This document shows positions 1 through 6,607 of a stretch of 20,495 nt of DNA, in pieces. Made by a program: the position numbers and the translations under genes. Below the pieces are notes generated by a model, which worked only from the letters and a program-made list of their open reading frames with translations, had not been told where the DNA came from and ran no database searches. Source of the DNA: JBICHM01 sp043101835 (GTDB lineage Bacteria; Planctomycetota; Phycisphaerae; Phycisphaerales; UBA1924). Within the stretch, counting starts at the first letter, position 1. Each line of letters starts with the position of its first letter. The stretch lies in NCBI GenBank assembly GCA_043101835.1, contig JBICHM010000079.1, positions 1 to 20,495 on the forward strand. The letters run 5' to 3'.

Positions 1-892
1 ACCCCATCGTCGACCCGAGCACGCGGAGCTGGTTCCAGAAGATGCGCGCCAGGTGCGTCTCGGCCTTGGGCCCGGCGGTGTTGCCACAGGTCACGAAGCA
101 CCCGCCGCGCGCCAGGGACGCAATGCACTGTCCGTGGACGGGGCGGCCGACGGAGTCGAAACAGACATCGACGCCGCGCTTGCCTGTCCAGTCGCGGACG
201 GCCTTCGACCAGTCCTGCTTCTCATCGAGGATCGCGTGATCGGCCCCGAGTTCGACGGCGCGATCGAGCTTCCACTGATGGCGACTGGTGACGACCGTCC
301 GGCAGCCCATCCAGCGGCAGAGCGCCAGCGCCGCGGTCGCGACACCGCCGCCGATGCCGGTGATGAGCACCGCCTGCCCGGGACGGACGTTCGCCTTGTT
401 GAGCATGCCGTAGGCGGTCAGCGCGACGAGACCGAAGGCCGCGGCCTGGGCGGCGTCGGCGTCGCCGACATCCTGGAGGTTCGCCACCGGCGCGCAGAAG
501 CGTTCGCGATGGGCGCCGTGGTGGTGCTCGCCGATGAGCTCGTAGTTCGGCGCGAGCGTCGTCGGCGACGGGTCATCGGGGCCGGGACGCTCCGGCAGGG
601 CGACCGCGGCGTTGAAGATCACGCGCCGACCGACCCAGGCGGGGTCGCAGCCGTCGCCGACGGCCTCCACCGTCCCGCAGGCGTCGCAGCCGGAGACGCG
701 CGGCCAGGTGAGATCGACACCCGGGATGCCCATCGTCACCCAGATGTCCATGTGGTTCAGCGCGCTGGCCTCGGTACGGATCAGCGCGTGGCCCGCGGGG
801 GGCGCGTCGATCTCCGGCCAGTCGGTGGCGCTCGTCCAGCACGGCGCGATGTCGCCGGGCTTGCCCTGTCGCTCGATGACTGCGGCTCGCAT
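1..892 (-). CDS. MDR-family zinc-independent oxidoreductase (quinone oxidoreductase-like), C-terminus cut by window edge
   Basis: Medium-chain dehydrogenase/reductase that would use NAD(P)H to reduce a quinone or enoyl-type substrate; the substrate cannot be read from sequence. The visible 297 residues begin MRAAVIERQG at an ATG whose last base is 892, and run off the left edge; relatives are about 330-360 aa. The N-terminal GroES-like fold shows LNHMDIWVTMG (about residues 45-55) where zinc alcohol dehydrogenases carry a Cys ligand, and the four-Cys structural zinc loop is absent, so it should be zinc-free. The nucleotide-binding glycine motif is TGIGGGVATAA (about 178-188). No clear Shine-Dalgarno precedes the start. 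It lies downstream of the NTF2-like gene on the same strand, 80 bp away, with an 8-bp repeat block between. Family call is firm; function is open. Confidence 0.85.
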   Translation of the reverse strand, partial: MRAAVIERQGKPGDIAPCWTSATDWPEIDAPPAGHALIRTEASALNHMDIWVTMGIPGVDLTWPRVSGCDACGTVEAVGDGCDPAWVGRRVIFNAAVALPERPGPDDPSPTTLAPNYELIGEHHHGAHRERFCAPVANLQDVGDADAAQAAAFGLVALTAYGMLNKANVRPGQAVLITGIGGGVATAALALCRWMGCRTVVTSRHQWKLDRAVELGADHAILDEKQDWSKAVRDWTGKRGVDVCFDSVGRPVHGQCIASLARGGCFVTCGNTAGPKAETHLARIFWNQLRVLGSTMG

Positions 893-913
893 GGCGGGAG
901 GGTAGCAAGGCGC

Positions 914-943
914 AGGCACGAAGGCACAAAGGCACGGAGGCAC
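914..943. repeat. Four AGGCAC copies phased at exactly 8 bp
   Basis: AGGCAC occurs at 914, 922, 930 and 938, separated by two variable bases each time (GA, AA, GG), giving a short imperfect tandem of an 8-bp unit in the gap between the oxidoreductase start and the NTF2-like gene. Only four units are present. The block sits directly upstream (minus-strand sense) of the MDR start, so it could be a regulator-binding array, a slipped-strand tract or a fragment of a dispersed repeat. I see no second copy in this window. Confidence 0.7.
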
Positions 944-958
944 ATAGGGGAATGCCTC

Positions 959-971
959 GGGGCCGTGCCCC
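959..971 (-). terminator. Weak GC hairpin just after the NTF2-like stop
   Basis: GGGGC (959-963), a three-base loop and GCCCC (967-971) form a perfect 5-bp stem that begins two bases beyond the stop codon of the minus-strand NTF2-like gene. No T-run follows, so any terminator function is doubtful. Confidence 0.25.
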
Positions 972-972
972 C

Positions 973-1416
973 CTACTTCATCGTCACATCGAAGATTTTC
1001 TGCACCACGCGCCAGCCGGCCTCGGTGCGGACCATCGAGAGGCACTCGACGAAGGCGGCGCGATCGCTTTCGATCTCGAAGGTGGCAATCGCAACACTGC
1101 CGTGCACGACGACATCGGCGACGCGCCCGGTGTACGCCGTTCGGTCCTCGCGCGCCGCGGCCTCGCGGACGCGGTCGAGGTAGTCATCGCGCAGCAGCAT
1201 GAAGTACTGGCCGTTCGGCGTCATGCCGCTCATCTGCCAGTCGTAGTGCAGCAGTTCCTCGAGCACCTCGGCATCGGCGTCGAGAAACCCTTCGAGGTAC
1301 GCCTCGGCGGTGGCGCGTGCACTCGCGGCGTGCTTGTTGTCCGGCGCGTCCGGCCCGAACCCCACGAGCAGGCCGAGCGCCAGGCACCCGAGCGCGATCA
1401 GCGTCAGTCGCTGCAT
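973..1416 (-). CDS. Exported NTF2-like / SnoaL-fold small protein
   Basis: A 147-residue protein with an N-terminal hydrophobic stretch (about residues 4-19), consistent with a signal peptide or anchor. Cys11 follows A-L-G, which is only a poor lipobox. The rest resembles the NTF2-like superfamily: an early helix (ARATAEAYLEGFLDADAEVL, about 33-52), a middle Arg/Asp-rich helix, and C-terminal strands ending GWRVVQKIFDVTMK, the usual place for the last sheet of SnoaL/'putative lumazine-binding' proteins. These are typically small-molecule-binding or scaffold folds, and no catalytic set is obvious here. The start is supported by GGAAGGGGG (1422-1430 in plus coordinates) about 5 bp upstream. It is 56 bp downstream of the phosphatase on the same strand and may be cotranscribed. 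Its ligand is unknown. Confidence 0.75.
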   Translation of the reverse strand: MQRLTLIALGCLALGLLVGFGPDAPDNKHAASARATAEAYLEGFLDADAEVLEELLHYDWQMSGMTPNGQYFMLLRDDYLDRVREAAAREDRTAYTGRVADVVVHGSVAIATFEIESDRAAFVECLSMVRTEAGWRVVQKIFDVTMK

Positions 1417-1472
1417 GATGACCCCCTTCCGTGCCGGGTGGTTCCGACGAGGCGGGAGAAGGTTGCAGGGGG

Positions 1473-2354
1473 CTAGAACTTCTTCAGCCCGAGCAGCTTC
1501 GCGACCACGCTGAGCTTCTCGCCCATCGACAGGTTTGCGCTCGAGCCGTTCTGACGGAGCAGCACCATCGTTACATCGTCATCGAAGGGCGCGCCGCCCT
1601 GGCGTTCGCGGATGTGGGCGAGCACGCAGTCGATGATCGAATCCGGCCGCTCCCGATCGAAGTCGATCGATCGGACGAGTTCGAGCAATCCCTGCTCGCC
1701 GAGCATCTCGCCTGACGCGTCGCGCGATTCGATGAGCGCATCGGTGTACAGCAGCACGAGGTCGCCGGTGCCGAGCCCGGCGACGCCCTGTTCGTACGCC
1801 GTACCGGGGATCACGCCCAGCGGAAGGTTCCGAAGGCTCTTCGGCGCGGCCTCGCCGACATCGGCGATGTCGAAGAGCCGCCATGTCTGCGAGCTCGCGC
1901 GGTAGAGCAGCGGGCGGGGGTGCCCGGCGTTGCAGAGGATGAGGCTCTCGCTGGGGCCGTGGTAGGTGGCGAGCACCGCGGTGGCAAAGGCGCCGCGTTC
2001 AGAGAGATCCCCGAACTCCTCGTTGAGCGCGCGGGCGAAGCGCGACTGGTCGGGCGTGTTGATGTGGCGCCGGACGAGCGAGCGCAGGTTGCCGGCCAGC
2101 TCGGCGACGACGCTGCCGTGGCCCGCGACATCGGCGAGGGCCGCGCGGATGTATCGCCCCGAGCCGCAAACAGACACATAGTGGATATCGCCGCCCGCAG
2201 CGTCGCCCTCGTGGGGCCGGCTGTGGACCCAGAAATCAACGCCCGGCGTGCTCACAGCGTCGCGCGCGGCAGCGCTGCCGCCCCAGATCTCCATGCACGA
2301 CAGGCTGACGCCGGCGGGCGTTGCACTCGGCTGCGCTGTCGTTTCGGGCATCAT
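1473..2354 (-). CDS. PP2C-type SpoIIE/RsbU serine phosphatase
   Basis: Metal-dependent protein serine/threonine phosphatase of the SpoIIE/RsbU class, which in bacteria usually dephosphorylates anti-sigma-factor antagonists (STAS proteins). Of its 293 residues the PP2C core occupies most: GGD at about 54-56, ADVAGHG at 74-80 (metal-binding Asp75), NAGHP at 142-146, LPLGV near 177-181, YTDALIES at 203-210 and the C-terminal metal motif DDDVT at 258-262. Unlike many family members it has no PAS, GAF, response-regulator or HAMP input domain; the roughly 40 N-terminal residues are nondescript and a short basic tail follows the core. Two consecutive ATGs start the gene; AGGGGAGG (2363-2370 in plus coordinates) lies 8 bp upstream of the first. 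It follows the B12/GTPase gene by 61 bp. No STAS or anti-sigma partner lies in the window, so its target is unknown. Confidence 0.92.
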   Translation of the reverse strand: MMPETTAQPSATPAGVSLSCMEIWGGSAAARDAVSTPGVDFWVHSRPHEGDAAGGDIHYVSVCGSGRYIRAALADVAGHGSVVAELAGNLRSLVRRHINTPDQSRFARALNEEFGDLSERGAFATAVLATYHGPSESLILCNAGHPRPLLYRASSQTWRLFDIADVGEAAPKSLRNLPLGVIPGTAYEQGVAGLGTGDLVLLYTDALIESRDASGEMLGEQGLLELVRSIDFDRERPDSIIDCVLAHIRERQGGAPFDDDVTMVLLRQNGSSANLSMGEKLSVVAKLLGLKKF

Positions 2355-2415
2355 GCGGTCGGCCTCCCCTCGGTGTTCGCCTGCGGGGCGGGACCGATGC
2401 AGACGGTCGCCGAGT

Positions 2416-3585
2416 TCAGGCCATCGAGAGCAACCGGTCGAGCAGTTCCGGTATTCCCTGGCCCTTGGTCGCCACGGTCTCGTGCACCGGGCGGCGCCCG
2501 GCGATGTCGCGCAGGTCGCGCACCAGTTCGTGTTCGCCGGGATGATCGGCCTTGTTGCAGACGAAGAGGTCGGCGATCTCGAGGATGCCGGCCTTGTCCA
2601 TCTGCACGGCGTCGCCCATGCCGGGCGTCAGCACCACGGCGGTCATGTCCACGTGCGTGCGGATGCGCGTCTCATTCTGCCCGGCGCCGACGGTCTCGAC
2701 GAAGAGCGTCTCGAAGGGCGGGTTGTTCGGGTCCTCGCAGCCGCCGATGAGCGTGATGATGTCGTCGAGGGCGTGGTAGTCCTCGCCGCTGATCGCCAGC
2801 GACCGGTAGAAGACGGCCTCGCCGAGGGTGTTGAAGTCGACGCGCAGGCGGTCGCCGAGCAGGGCGCCGCCGGTGATCGGGCTCATCGGGTCGAAGGCGA
2901 CGACGCCGACGCGCCCGAGCGACGGATCCTGCTTGGCGCGCCGGGTGTACTCCGCGGCGAGCATCGCGACCAGCGTGCTCTTGCCGGCGCCCGGGCTGCC
3001 GGTGACGCCGATGACCCGGCGCGGGCGGCGCTTCTTCGCATCGGAGCGGACGGGCCGCTCCAGGTGCGCGAGCGAAATGTCGCGCGCCAGCTGCGCCGTC
3101 GGCGTCGCGCCGGCGGGGAGCGTGGGCGTGTACGGCTTCACCTCGCTCTTCGCGGCTTCGACGATTTCGAGCAGCCCGGTGCCCGTCGTGAAGAGGCGCG
3201 CGACGCCCGCTTCCTTCAAGGCCGGGATGTCCTCCTGCGGGAGGATGCCGCCCATGTGGACGGGCAGGTCAGGACGGCCCAGCGTCTTGAGCGTCTCGAG
3301 CAGGCGCGGGCCGAGGACCAGGTGCGAGTTGCTCATCATGCTCGCGGCGATGACATCGCAATCCTCATCGCGGGCGCCGATGGCGAGGCTCTGCGGCGTC
3401 TGCCACAGGCCGCTGTAGATGACGTGACAGCCGCTGTCGCGCAACGCGCGGGCGATGACCTTGGCGCCGCGGTCGTGGCCGTCGAGGCCCATCTTGCCTA
3501 GGAGGACGCGCGGGCGGTGGTCGAGGTCGGCGCAGCGATCGACCTTTTCGAACTCGGTCGTCGGGCTCTTGATCGTGGTGGTCAT
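2416..3585 (-). CDS. Fusion of cobalamin-binding domain and MeaB/ArgK-type GTPase (acyl-CoA mutase B12 subunit plus chaperone)
   Basis: A 389-residue protein joining two parts normally encoded separately. Residues about 25-145 are the B12-binding domain of acyl-CoA mutases: GKMGLDGHDRG carries the DxHxxG motif (Asp35, His37 as lower cobalt ligand, Gly40) plus Lys31, and the later HMGGILP and TTGTG loops fit the Rossmann-like fold. Residues about 188-389 are a MeaB/ArgK G-protein: Walker A GSPGAGKS (about 196-203), DPMSPITGGALLGDR (about 231-245), the family motif VETVGAGQNET (about 295-305) and the guanine-specificity motif NKAD (about 343-346). MeaB-type GTPases gate cobalamin loading and protect mutases from inactivation. 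The frame stays open upstream to 3837, but that stretch looks non-native and overlaps the divergent SDR, so I choose MTTTIKSP at 3585. The upstream Shine-Dalgarno is poor. The matching large subunit lies at 8789-10492 rather than adjacent. In IcmF these two modules are the N-terminal half of a single chain. Confidence 0.93.
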   Translation of the reverse strand: MTTTIKSPTTEFEKVDRCADLDHRPRVLLGKMGLDGHDRGAKVIARALRDSGCHVIYSGLWQTPQSLAIGARDEDCDVIAASMMSNSHLVLGPRLLETLKTLGRPDLPVHMGGILPQEDIPALKEAGVARLFTTGTGLLEIVEAAKSEVKPYTPTLPAGATPTAQLARDISLAHLERPVRSDAKKRRPRRVIGVTGSPGAGKSTLVAMLAAEYTRRAKQDPSLGRVGVVAFDPMSPITGGALLGDRLRVDFNTLGEAVFYRSLAISGEDYHALDDIITLIGGCEDPNNPPFETLFVETVGAGQNETRIRTHVDMTAVVLTPGMGDAVQMDKAGILEIADLFVCNKADHPGEHELVRDLRDIAGRRPVHETVATKGQGIPELLDRLLSMA

Positions 3586-3651
3586 AAGTGGTCCGTCGTC
3601 GTGCGTTTGGGGCGCCGGCGCGGGCCGCGTGACCCGGGCGGAGGGCGAGAC

Positions 3652-3657
3652 AGGATA
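3652..3657 (-). promoter_or_regulatory. Candidate -10 element TATCCT for the B12/GTPase fusion
   Basis: TATCCT read on the minus strand, 66 bp upstream of the ATG at 3585, in the context GCTATCCTGT. The same hexamer faces the other way at 3687-3692. No convincing -35 box is seen. Confidence 0.4.
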
Positions 3658-3686
3658 GCGGGCGCGGGGCGGGCCGGTCCACGCCG

Positions 3687-3692
3687 GTATCC
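3687..3692 (+). promoter_or_regulatory. Candidate -10 element TATCCT for the SDR gene
   Basis: TATCCT in the context GGTATCCTCC lies 44 bp upstream of the SDR ATG and 29 bp from its back-to-back twin. The 151-bp gap between 3585 and 3737 therefore looks like a compact divergent promoter. No good -35 match is present. Confidence 0.4.
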
Positions 3693-3736
3693 TCCGGCGG
3701 AGACGACGAACCATCCTCACAGAGGACCCCGAATCG

Positions 3737-4519
3737 ATGGACAGCGGACTGCGAGATCGAGCGGTGCTCGTCACCGGCGCCAGCGGCGGCATCGGGCAGG
3801 CCATCTGCCGCCTGCTTGCCGGCGAGGGGGCGCGCATCGGCGCCCACTACCACACCAACCGCGATGGCGTGATGGCCCTCTCCAGCGAGTTCGGCGACGC
3901 GATCGTCCCCCTCCAGGCCGACCTGCGCGATGAGGGGCAGACGAGCGCCATGTTCGCGCGCGCCGCCGACACGCTCGGCGACCTCGACGCCTGCGTCGCC
4001 AACGCCGCGTCGCGCTACGACGCCCCCTGCCCGCTGCACGAGATGTCGCTGGCCCAGTGGCGCGGCACCATGGACGCGGCCCTCGCCAGCGTCTTCCTGA
4101 CCGCGCGCGGGTTCCTCCGCCACCTCGCGGCCGTCCCGCGCGACGAGGCGTCGCTGGTGCTCATCGGCTCGACCGCCGCGGTCTTCGGCGAGGCGGACTA
4201 CACCGACTACGCGAGCGCGAAGGCGGCGCTCGTCTACGGCATGACGCGGTCGCTCAAGAATGAGATCGTGCGCCTCGCCCCGCGCGGGCGCGTGAACTGC
4301 GTCTGCCCGGGCTGGACGCGCACGCCCATGGCGCGCGAGGCGACCAGCGACCCCGCCGTGCTCGAGCGCGTCTACTCCACCATCCCGATGAACAAGATCG
4401 CGACGCCCGAAGATGTCGCGGGCGCGGTGGTGTACCTGCTCAGCGACCGCCTCGCGGGGCATGTCTCCGGCGAGGTCGTCACCGTCGCCGGCGGGATGGA
4501 GGGGCGGCGGCTGCGCTGA
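3737..4519 (+). CDS. Short-chain dehydrogenase/reductase (SDR, FabG-like)
   Basis: NAD(P)-dependent oxidoreductase of the classical SDR family, 260 residues as usual. It has the cofactor motif TGASGGIG (13-20), a NAAS version of the structural NNAG motif (89-92), and the catalytic Ser145, Tyr158 and Lys162 in YASAK. After the active site come CPGWTRTPM (a PG motif followed by the substrate loop) and the typical SDR C-terminus with VAGAVVYLLSD and a GGM near the end. AGAGGA at 3721-3726 lies 10 bp before the ATG. It is transcribed divergently from the B12/GTPase fusion and converges on the small membrane protein, leaving only 9 bp between the stops. A 3-oxoacyl reductase or 3-hydroxyacyl dehydrogenase role would suit the acyl-CoA theme of the window, but substrate cannot be assigned from sequence. 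Confidence 0.9.
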   Translation: MDSGLRDRAVLVTGASGGIGQAICRLLAGEGARIGAHYHTNRDGVMALSSEFGDAIVPLQADLRDEGQTSAMFARAADTLGDLDACVANAASRYDAPCPLHEMSLAQWRGTMDAALASVFLTARGFLRHLAAVPRDEASLVLIGSTAAVFGEADYTDYASAKAALVYGMTRSLKNEIVRLAPRGRVNCVCPGWTRTPMAREATSDPAVLERVYSTIPMNKIATPEDVAGAVVYLLSDRLAGHVSGEVVTVAGGMEGRRLR

Positions 4520-4528
4520 GGCGGATCC

Positions 4529-4948
4529 CTACGGCAGGTCCCCGGCCGGCGGCGCGGCGTCGGGCGACGGGCGCACGCGCGACTTCGTGAGGATCAGGAG
4601 CGCGCCCGCCACCAGCGGCGGCAGCGCCATCAGCCCCTCGATGAAGATGATCGCGCTGATCGACTCACCCGGCGCGCGCATCGGGTACAGCGCGCCGACC
4701 AGCGACCCGATCACGACCAGGCTCAGCCCGCCCCACAGCGCGCTGCGCGTCGCGACGAGCGCCACGCCCACGAAGACCATGCCGGGGATGATCGCCTGCA
4801 TGATCGCGCCGACGACCGCGTCGCGACCTTCCAGCCCGCCGGTTCCGAACATCGCGCCGAGGATGACCCAACCGACGGCCCACACCCAGGCGAGCGCGAG
4901 AGCGCCGATGCGGACGACGCGGCGCGATCTGGTTGGCGGCTCGCTCAT
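4529..4948 (-). CDS. Small four-helix membrane protein of unknown function
   Basis: A 139-residue protein made mostly of about four hydrophobic segments (roughly residues 14-35, 45-65, 68-88 and 98-121) with a short basic N-terminus (TRSRRVVR) and a Pro/Asp-rich C-terminal tail. I recognise no catalytic motif. The start codon overlaps the stop of the upstream eRF1-like gene in an ATGA arrangement (4945-4948), which suggests translational coupling and common function or regulation. It is the last gene of the minus-strand run starting at 8617. Confidence 0.75.
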   Translation of the reverse strand: MSEPPTRSRRVVRIGALALAWVWAVGWVILGAMFGTGGLEGRDAVVGAIMQAIIPGMVFVGVALVATRSALWGGLSLVVIGSLVGALYPMRAPGESISAIIFIEGLMALPPLVAGALLILTKSRVRPSPDAAPPAGDLP

Positions 4949-5397
4949 CGCACCTGGGCCCGGCGCGGCGACTTGCCGACCAGGTCGCGCGCCTTGGCGA
5001 CGACCTGTGCCTCGGTGAGGTTGGCGTCGACGCCTTCGTTGTGCCGGATGCGATCGGCGAGGCCGCTTGCGATCTTCTCGAACTCCTTGCGCGCCATGCC
5101 GGGCCCGAGCACGACGAGTCCCGACCCGTTCGCCGCGCTGCGCGCCTGCTCGGCGACTTTCGCGTAGAACTGCTCGAGCTGCCGGCGGCGCCGGTGGTCG
5201 GCGTGCTTCTCCTTGTCGCCGGCGAAGCCGTGGTGCGCCGGCTGATTGCCGACATGGCCGAAGGAGCGCGGCACCTCGTCGGCGTCGCTCTCGATGCGGG
5301 TGATGCGCGCCTCGTCGCCGGACAGGTCGATGATCTTCGCCTCGCGGTGATCGATCCAGATCGCCAGCGTGGCGTCGTAGCCCTTCGATTGCAGCAT
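4945..5397 (-). CDS. Small eRF1/Pelota-like protein ('translational machinery'/host-attachment type)
   Basis: A 150-residue protein opening MLQSKGYDATLAIWIDHREA, which matches the start of the small bacterial proteins often annotated as translational machinery or host attachment protein, a branch of the bacterial archaeo-eukaryotic release-factor (baeRF) group. The central part is His/Arg-rich (GHVGNQPAHHGFAGDKEKHA, then HRRRR), followed by a QLEQFYAKVAEQ helix, then GLVVLGPGMARKEFEKI, typical of the eRF1 domain-3-like fold, and a LTEAQVVAKARDLVGK tail. Some relatives are thought to act on stalled ribosomes, but no activity is established for this subfamily that I can cite. The frame is open to 5472; I choose 5397 because homology starts there and a GGAAGGGG stretch lies about 10 bp upstream. 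It is coupled to the membrane-protein gene by a 4-bp overlap. Confidence 0.7.
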   Translation of the reverse strand: MLQSKGYDATLAIWIDHREAKIIDLSGDEARITRIESDADEVPRSFGHVGNQPAHHGFAGDKEKHADHRRRRQLEQFYAKVAEQARSAANGSGLVVLGPGMARKEFEKIASGLADRIRHNEGVDANLTEAQVVAKARDLVGKSPRRAQVR

Positions 5398-5499
5398 GAG
5401 CGGCAACCCCTTCCCGGAGTCATGGGGAGCCGCGACAGCAACACGCCGCGCCGCGGCGTCCGCCTTTTCCACTTCATCCTATGCGCTGGAATGCGCGAC

Positions 5500-6567
5500 T
5501 CAACGAGCTTCAGTGTGCTGCTGCCGCCGCCATCGCAGCGCCGGCGCCAGCACGGCGGCCGTACCCAGCGGCGCGATGACCCACGCCGCGACAAACCCGA
5601 ACTCCAGCTGCGCCGGGTGCGCCGACGCGTGCAGCATCAGCCATCCGACATAGACCGCGTAGAGCACCAGGAAGAGCGCCGCCTCCCAGCGCGCGACCGC
5701 CAGGCCGGTGAAGAACACCGGCAGGCACGCGACGGCGCACGCGGCCATCACCGGCAGATCGGTGACGACGGCGCCGGGCGGCGCACTGACGCCCCCGCTG
5801 ATGACGGCCGCGCCGCCGAGGATGCCCAGCAGATTGAAGATGTTGCTGCCGACGACGTTGCCAACGGCGATGTCGCGCTGCCCGCGCAGGGCCGCGACGA
5901 CGCTCGCGCCGACCTCGGGCAGGCTCGTGCCGCCGGCGACGATCGTCAGGCCGATGACCAGTTCGCTCGCGCCGAGCGCGCGGGCGACCTGCGTCGCGCC
6001 GTCGACGAGCCATCGCGCGCCGATCGCAAGGAACACAAGGCCGATCGCGATCATCGCAGCGCCGACCAGCGCGCCGCGCCGGTCCGCTGGCGGTGCGCCG
6101 CCCGGCGCCGCCCCCGCGCCCTCGCGCCGGCCGAGCACGACCTGCAGGCCGATGAAGAGCAGCAGGCCTGCGAGCAGCGCCGCGCCCTCGATGCGCGATA
6201 CCTCGCCACCGGCGCACATCGCCCACACCAGCAGCGAAGCGCCCACCATGATCGGGGCATCGACCCGCACGATGCGGCTGGCGACGACCAGCGGCGCGAC
6301 CAGCCCGCTGACGCCGAGGATCACCAGCACGTTGAAGATGGTGCTGCCGACTACATTGCCCAGCGCGATGTCGGCGCGGTCGGTCAGCGCCGCGTCCACG
6401 CTGACGACGAGCTCCGGCGCACTGGTGCCGAAGGCGACGACGGTGAGCCCGACAACAAGAGGGCTGATCTTCGCCCACGAGGCGACGCGCACGGCGCCGC
6501 GCACAAGCGCCTCGGCGCCGATCACGAGCGCAACGAGACCCAGAGTGATCAACAGCCACGCCGCCAT
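5500..6567 (-). CDS. CaCA-family sodium/calcium antiporter (YrbG-like)
   Basis: Integral membrane cation exchanger of 355 residues with about ten hydrophobic helices in two inverted halves. Each half has the diagnostic alpha repeat: GLTVVAFGTSAPELVVS followed by GNVVGSTIFNVL in the first, and GLTIVAGGTSLPEVGAS followed by GNVVGSNIFNLL in the second. The ion-binding acidic residues are the Glu of APEL and of LPEV. The halves are joined by a Gly/Ala/Arg-rich loop (about residues 146-165). GGAGG (6572-6576 in plus coordinates) is 4 bp upstream of the ATG. It lies 40 bp downstream of the DUF389 gene. The family usually exports Ca2+ in exchange for Na+ or K+; the ion specificity here is inferred from the family only. 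Confidence 0.95.
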   Translation of the reverse strand: MAAWLLITLGLVALVIGAEALVRGAVRVASWAKISPLVVGLTVVAFGTSAPELVVSVDAALTDRADIALGNVVGSTIFNVLVILGVSGLVAPLVVASRIVRVDAPIMVGASLLVWAMCAGGEVSRIEGAALLAGLLLFIGLQVVLGRREGAGAAPGGAPPADRRGALVGAAMIAIGLVFLAIGARWLVDGATQVARALGASELVIGLTIVAGGTSLPEVGASVVAALRGQRDIAVGNVVGSNIFNLLGILGGAAVISGGVSAPPGAVVTDLPVMAACAVACLPVFFTGLAVARWEAALFLVLYAVYVGWLMLHASAHPAQLEFGFVAAWVIAPLGTAAVLAPALRWRRQQHTEAR

Positions 6568-6607
6568 GCCGCCTCCGCCCGAAGTGGTCGCTGGATTCGG
6601 GGGCGGG

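Noticed and set aside
914..943. CRISPR array.
   Set aside because: The repeats are 6 bp with 2-bp spacers, far too short, and no cas gene is near.
973..1416. Calling the NTF2-like protein a lipoprotein.
   Set aside because: The only early Cys (Cys11) is too close to the N-terminus and its preceding residues fit the lipobox poorly.
3586..3837. The 84-codon N-terminal extension of the B12/GTPase frame.
   Set aside because: It overlaps the divergent SDR gene and the promoter region, is Arg/Pro-rich without homology to B12 domains, and the MTTTIKSP start at 3585 leaves a normal-length domain.
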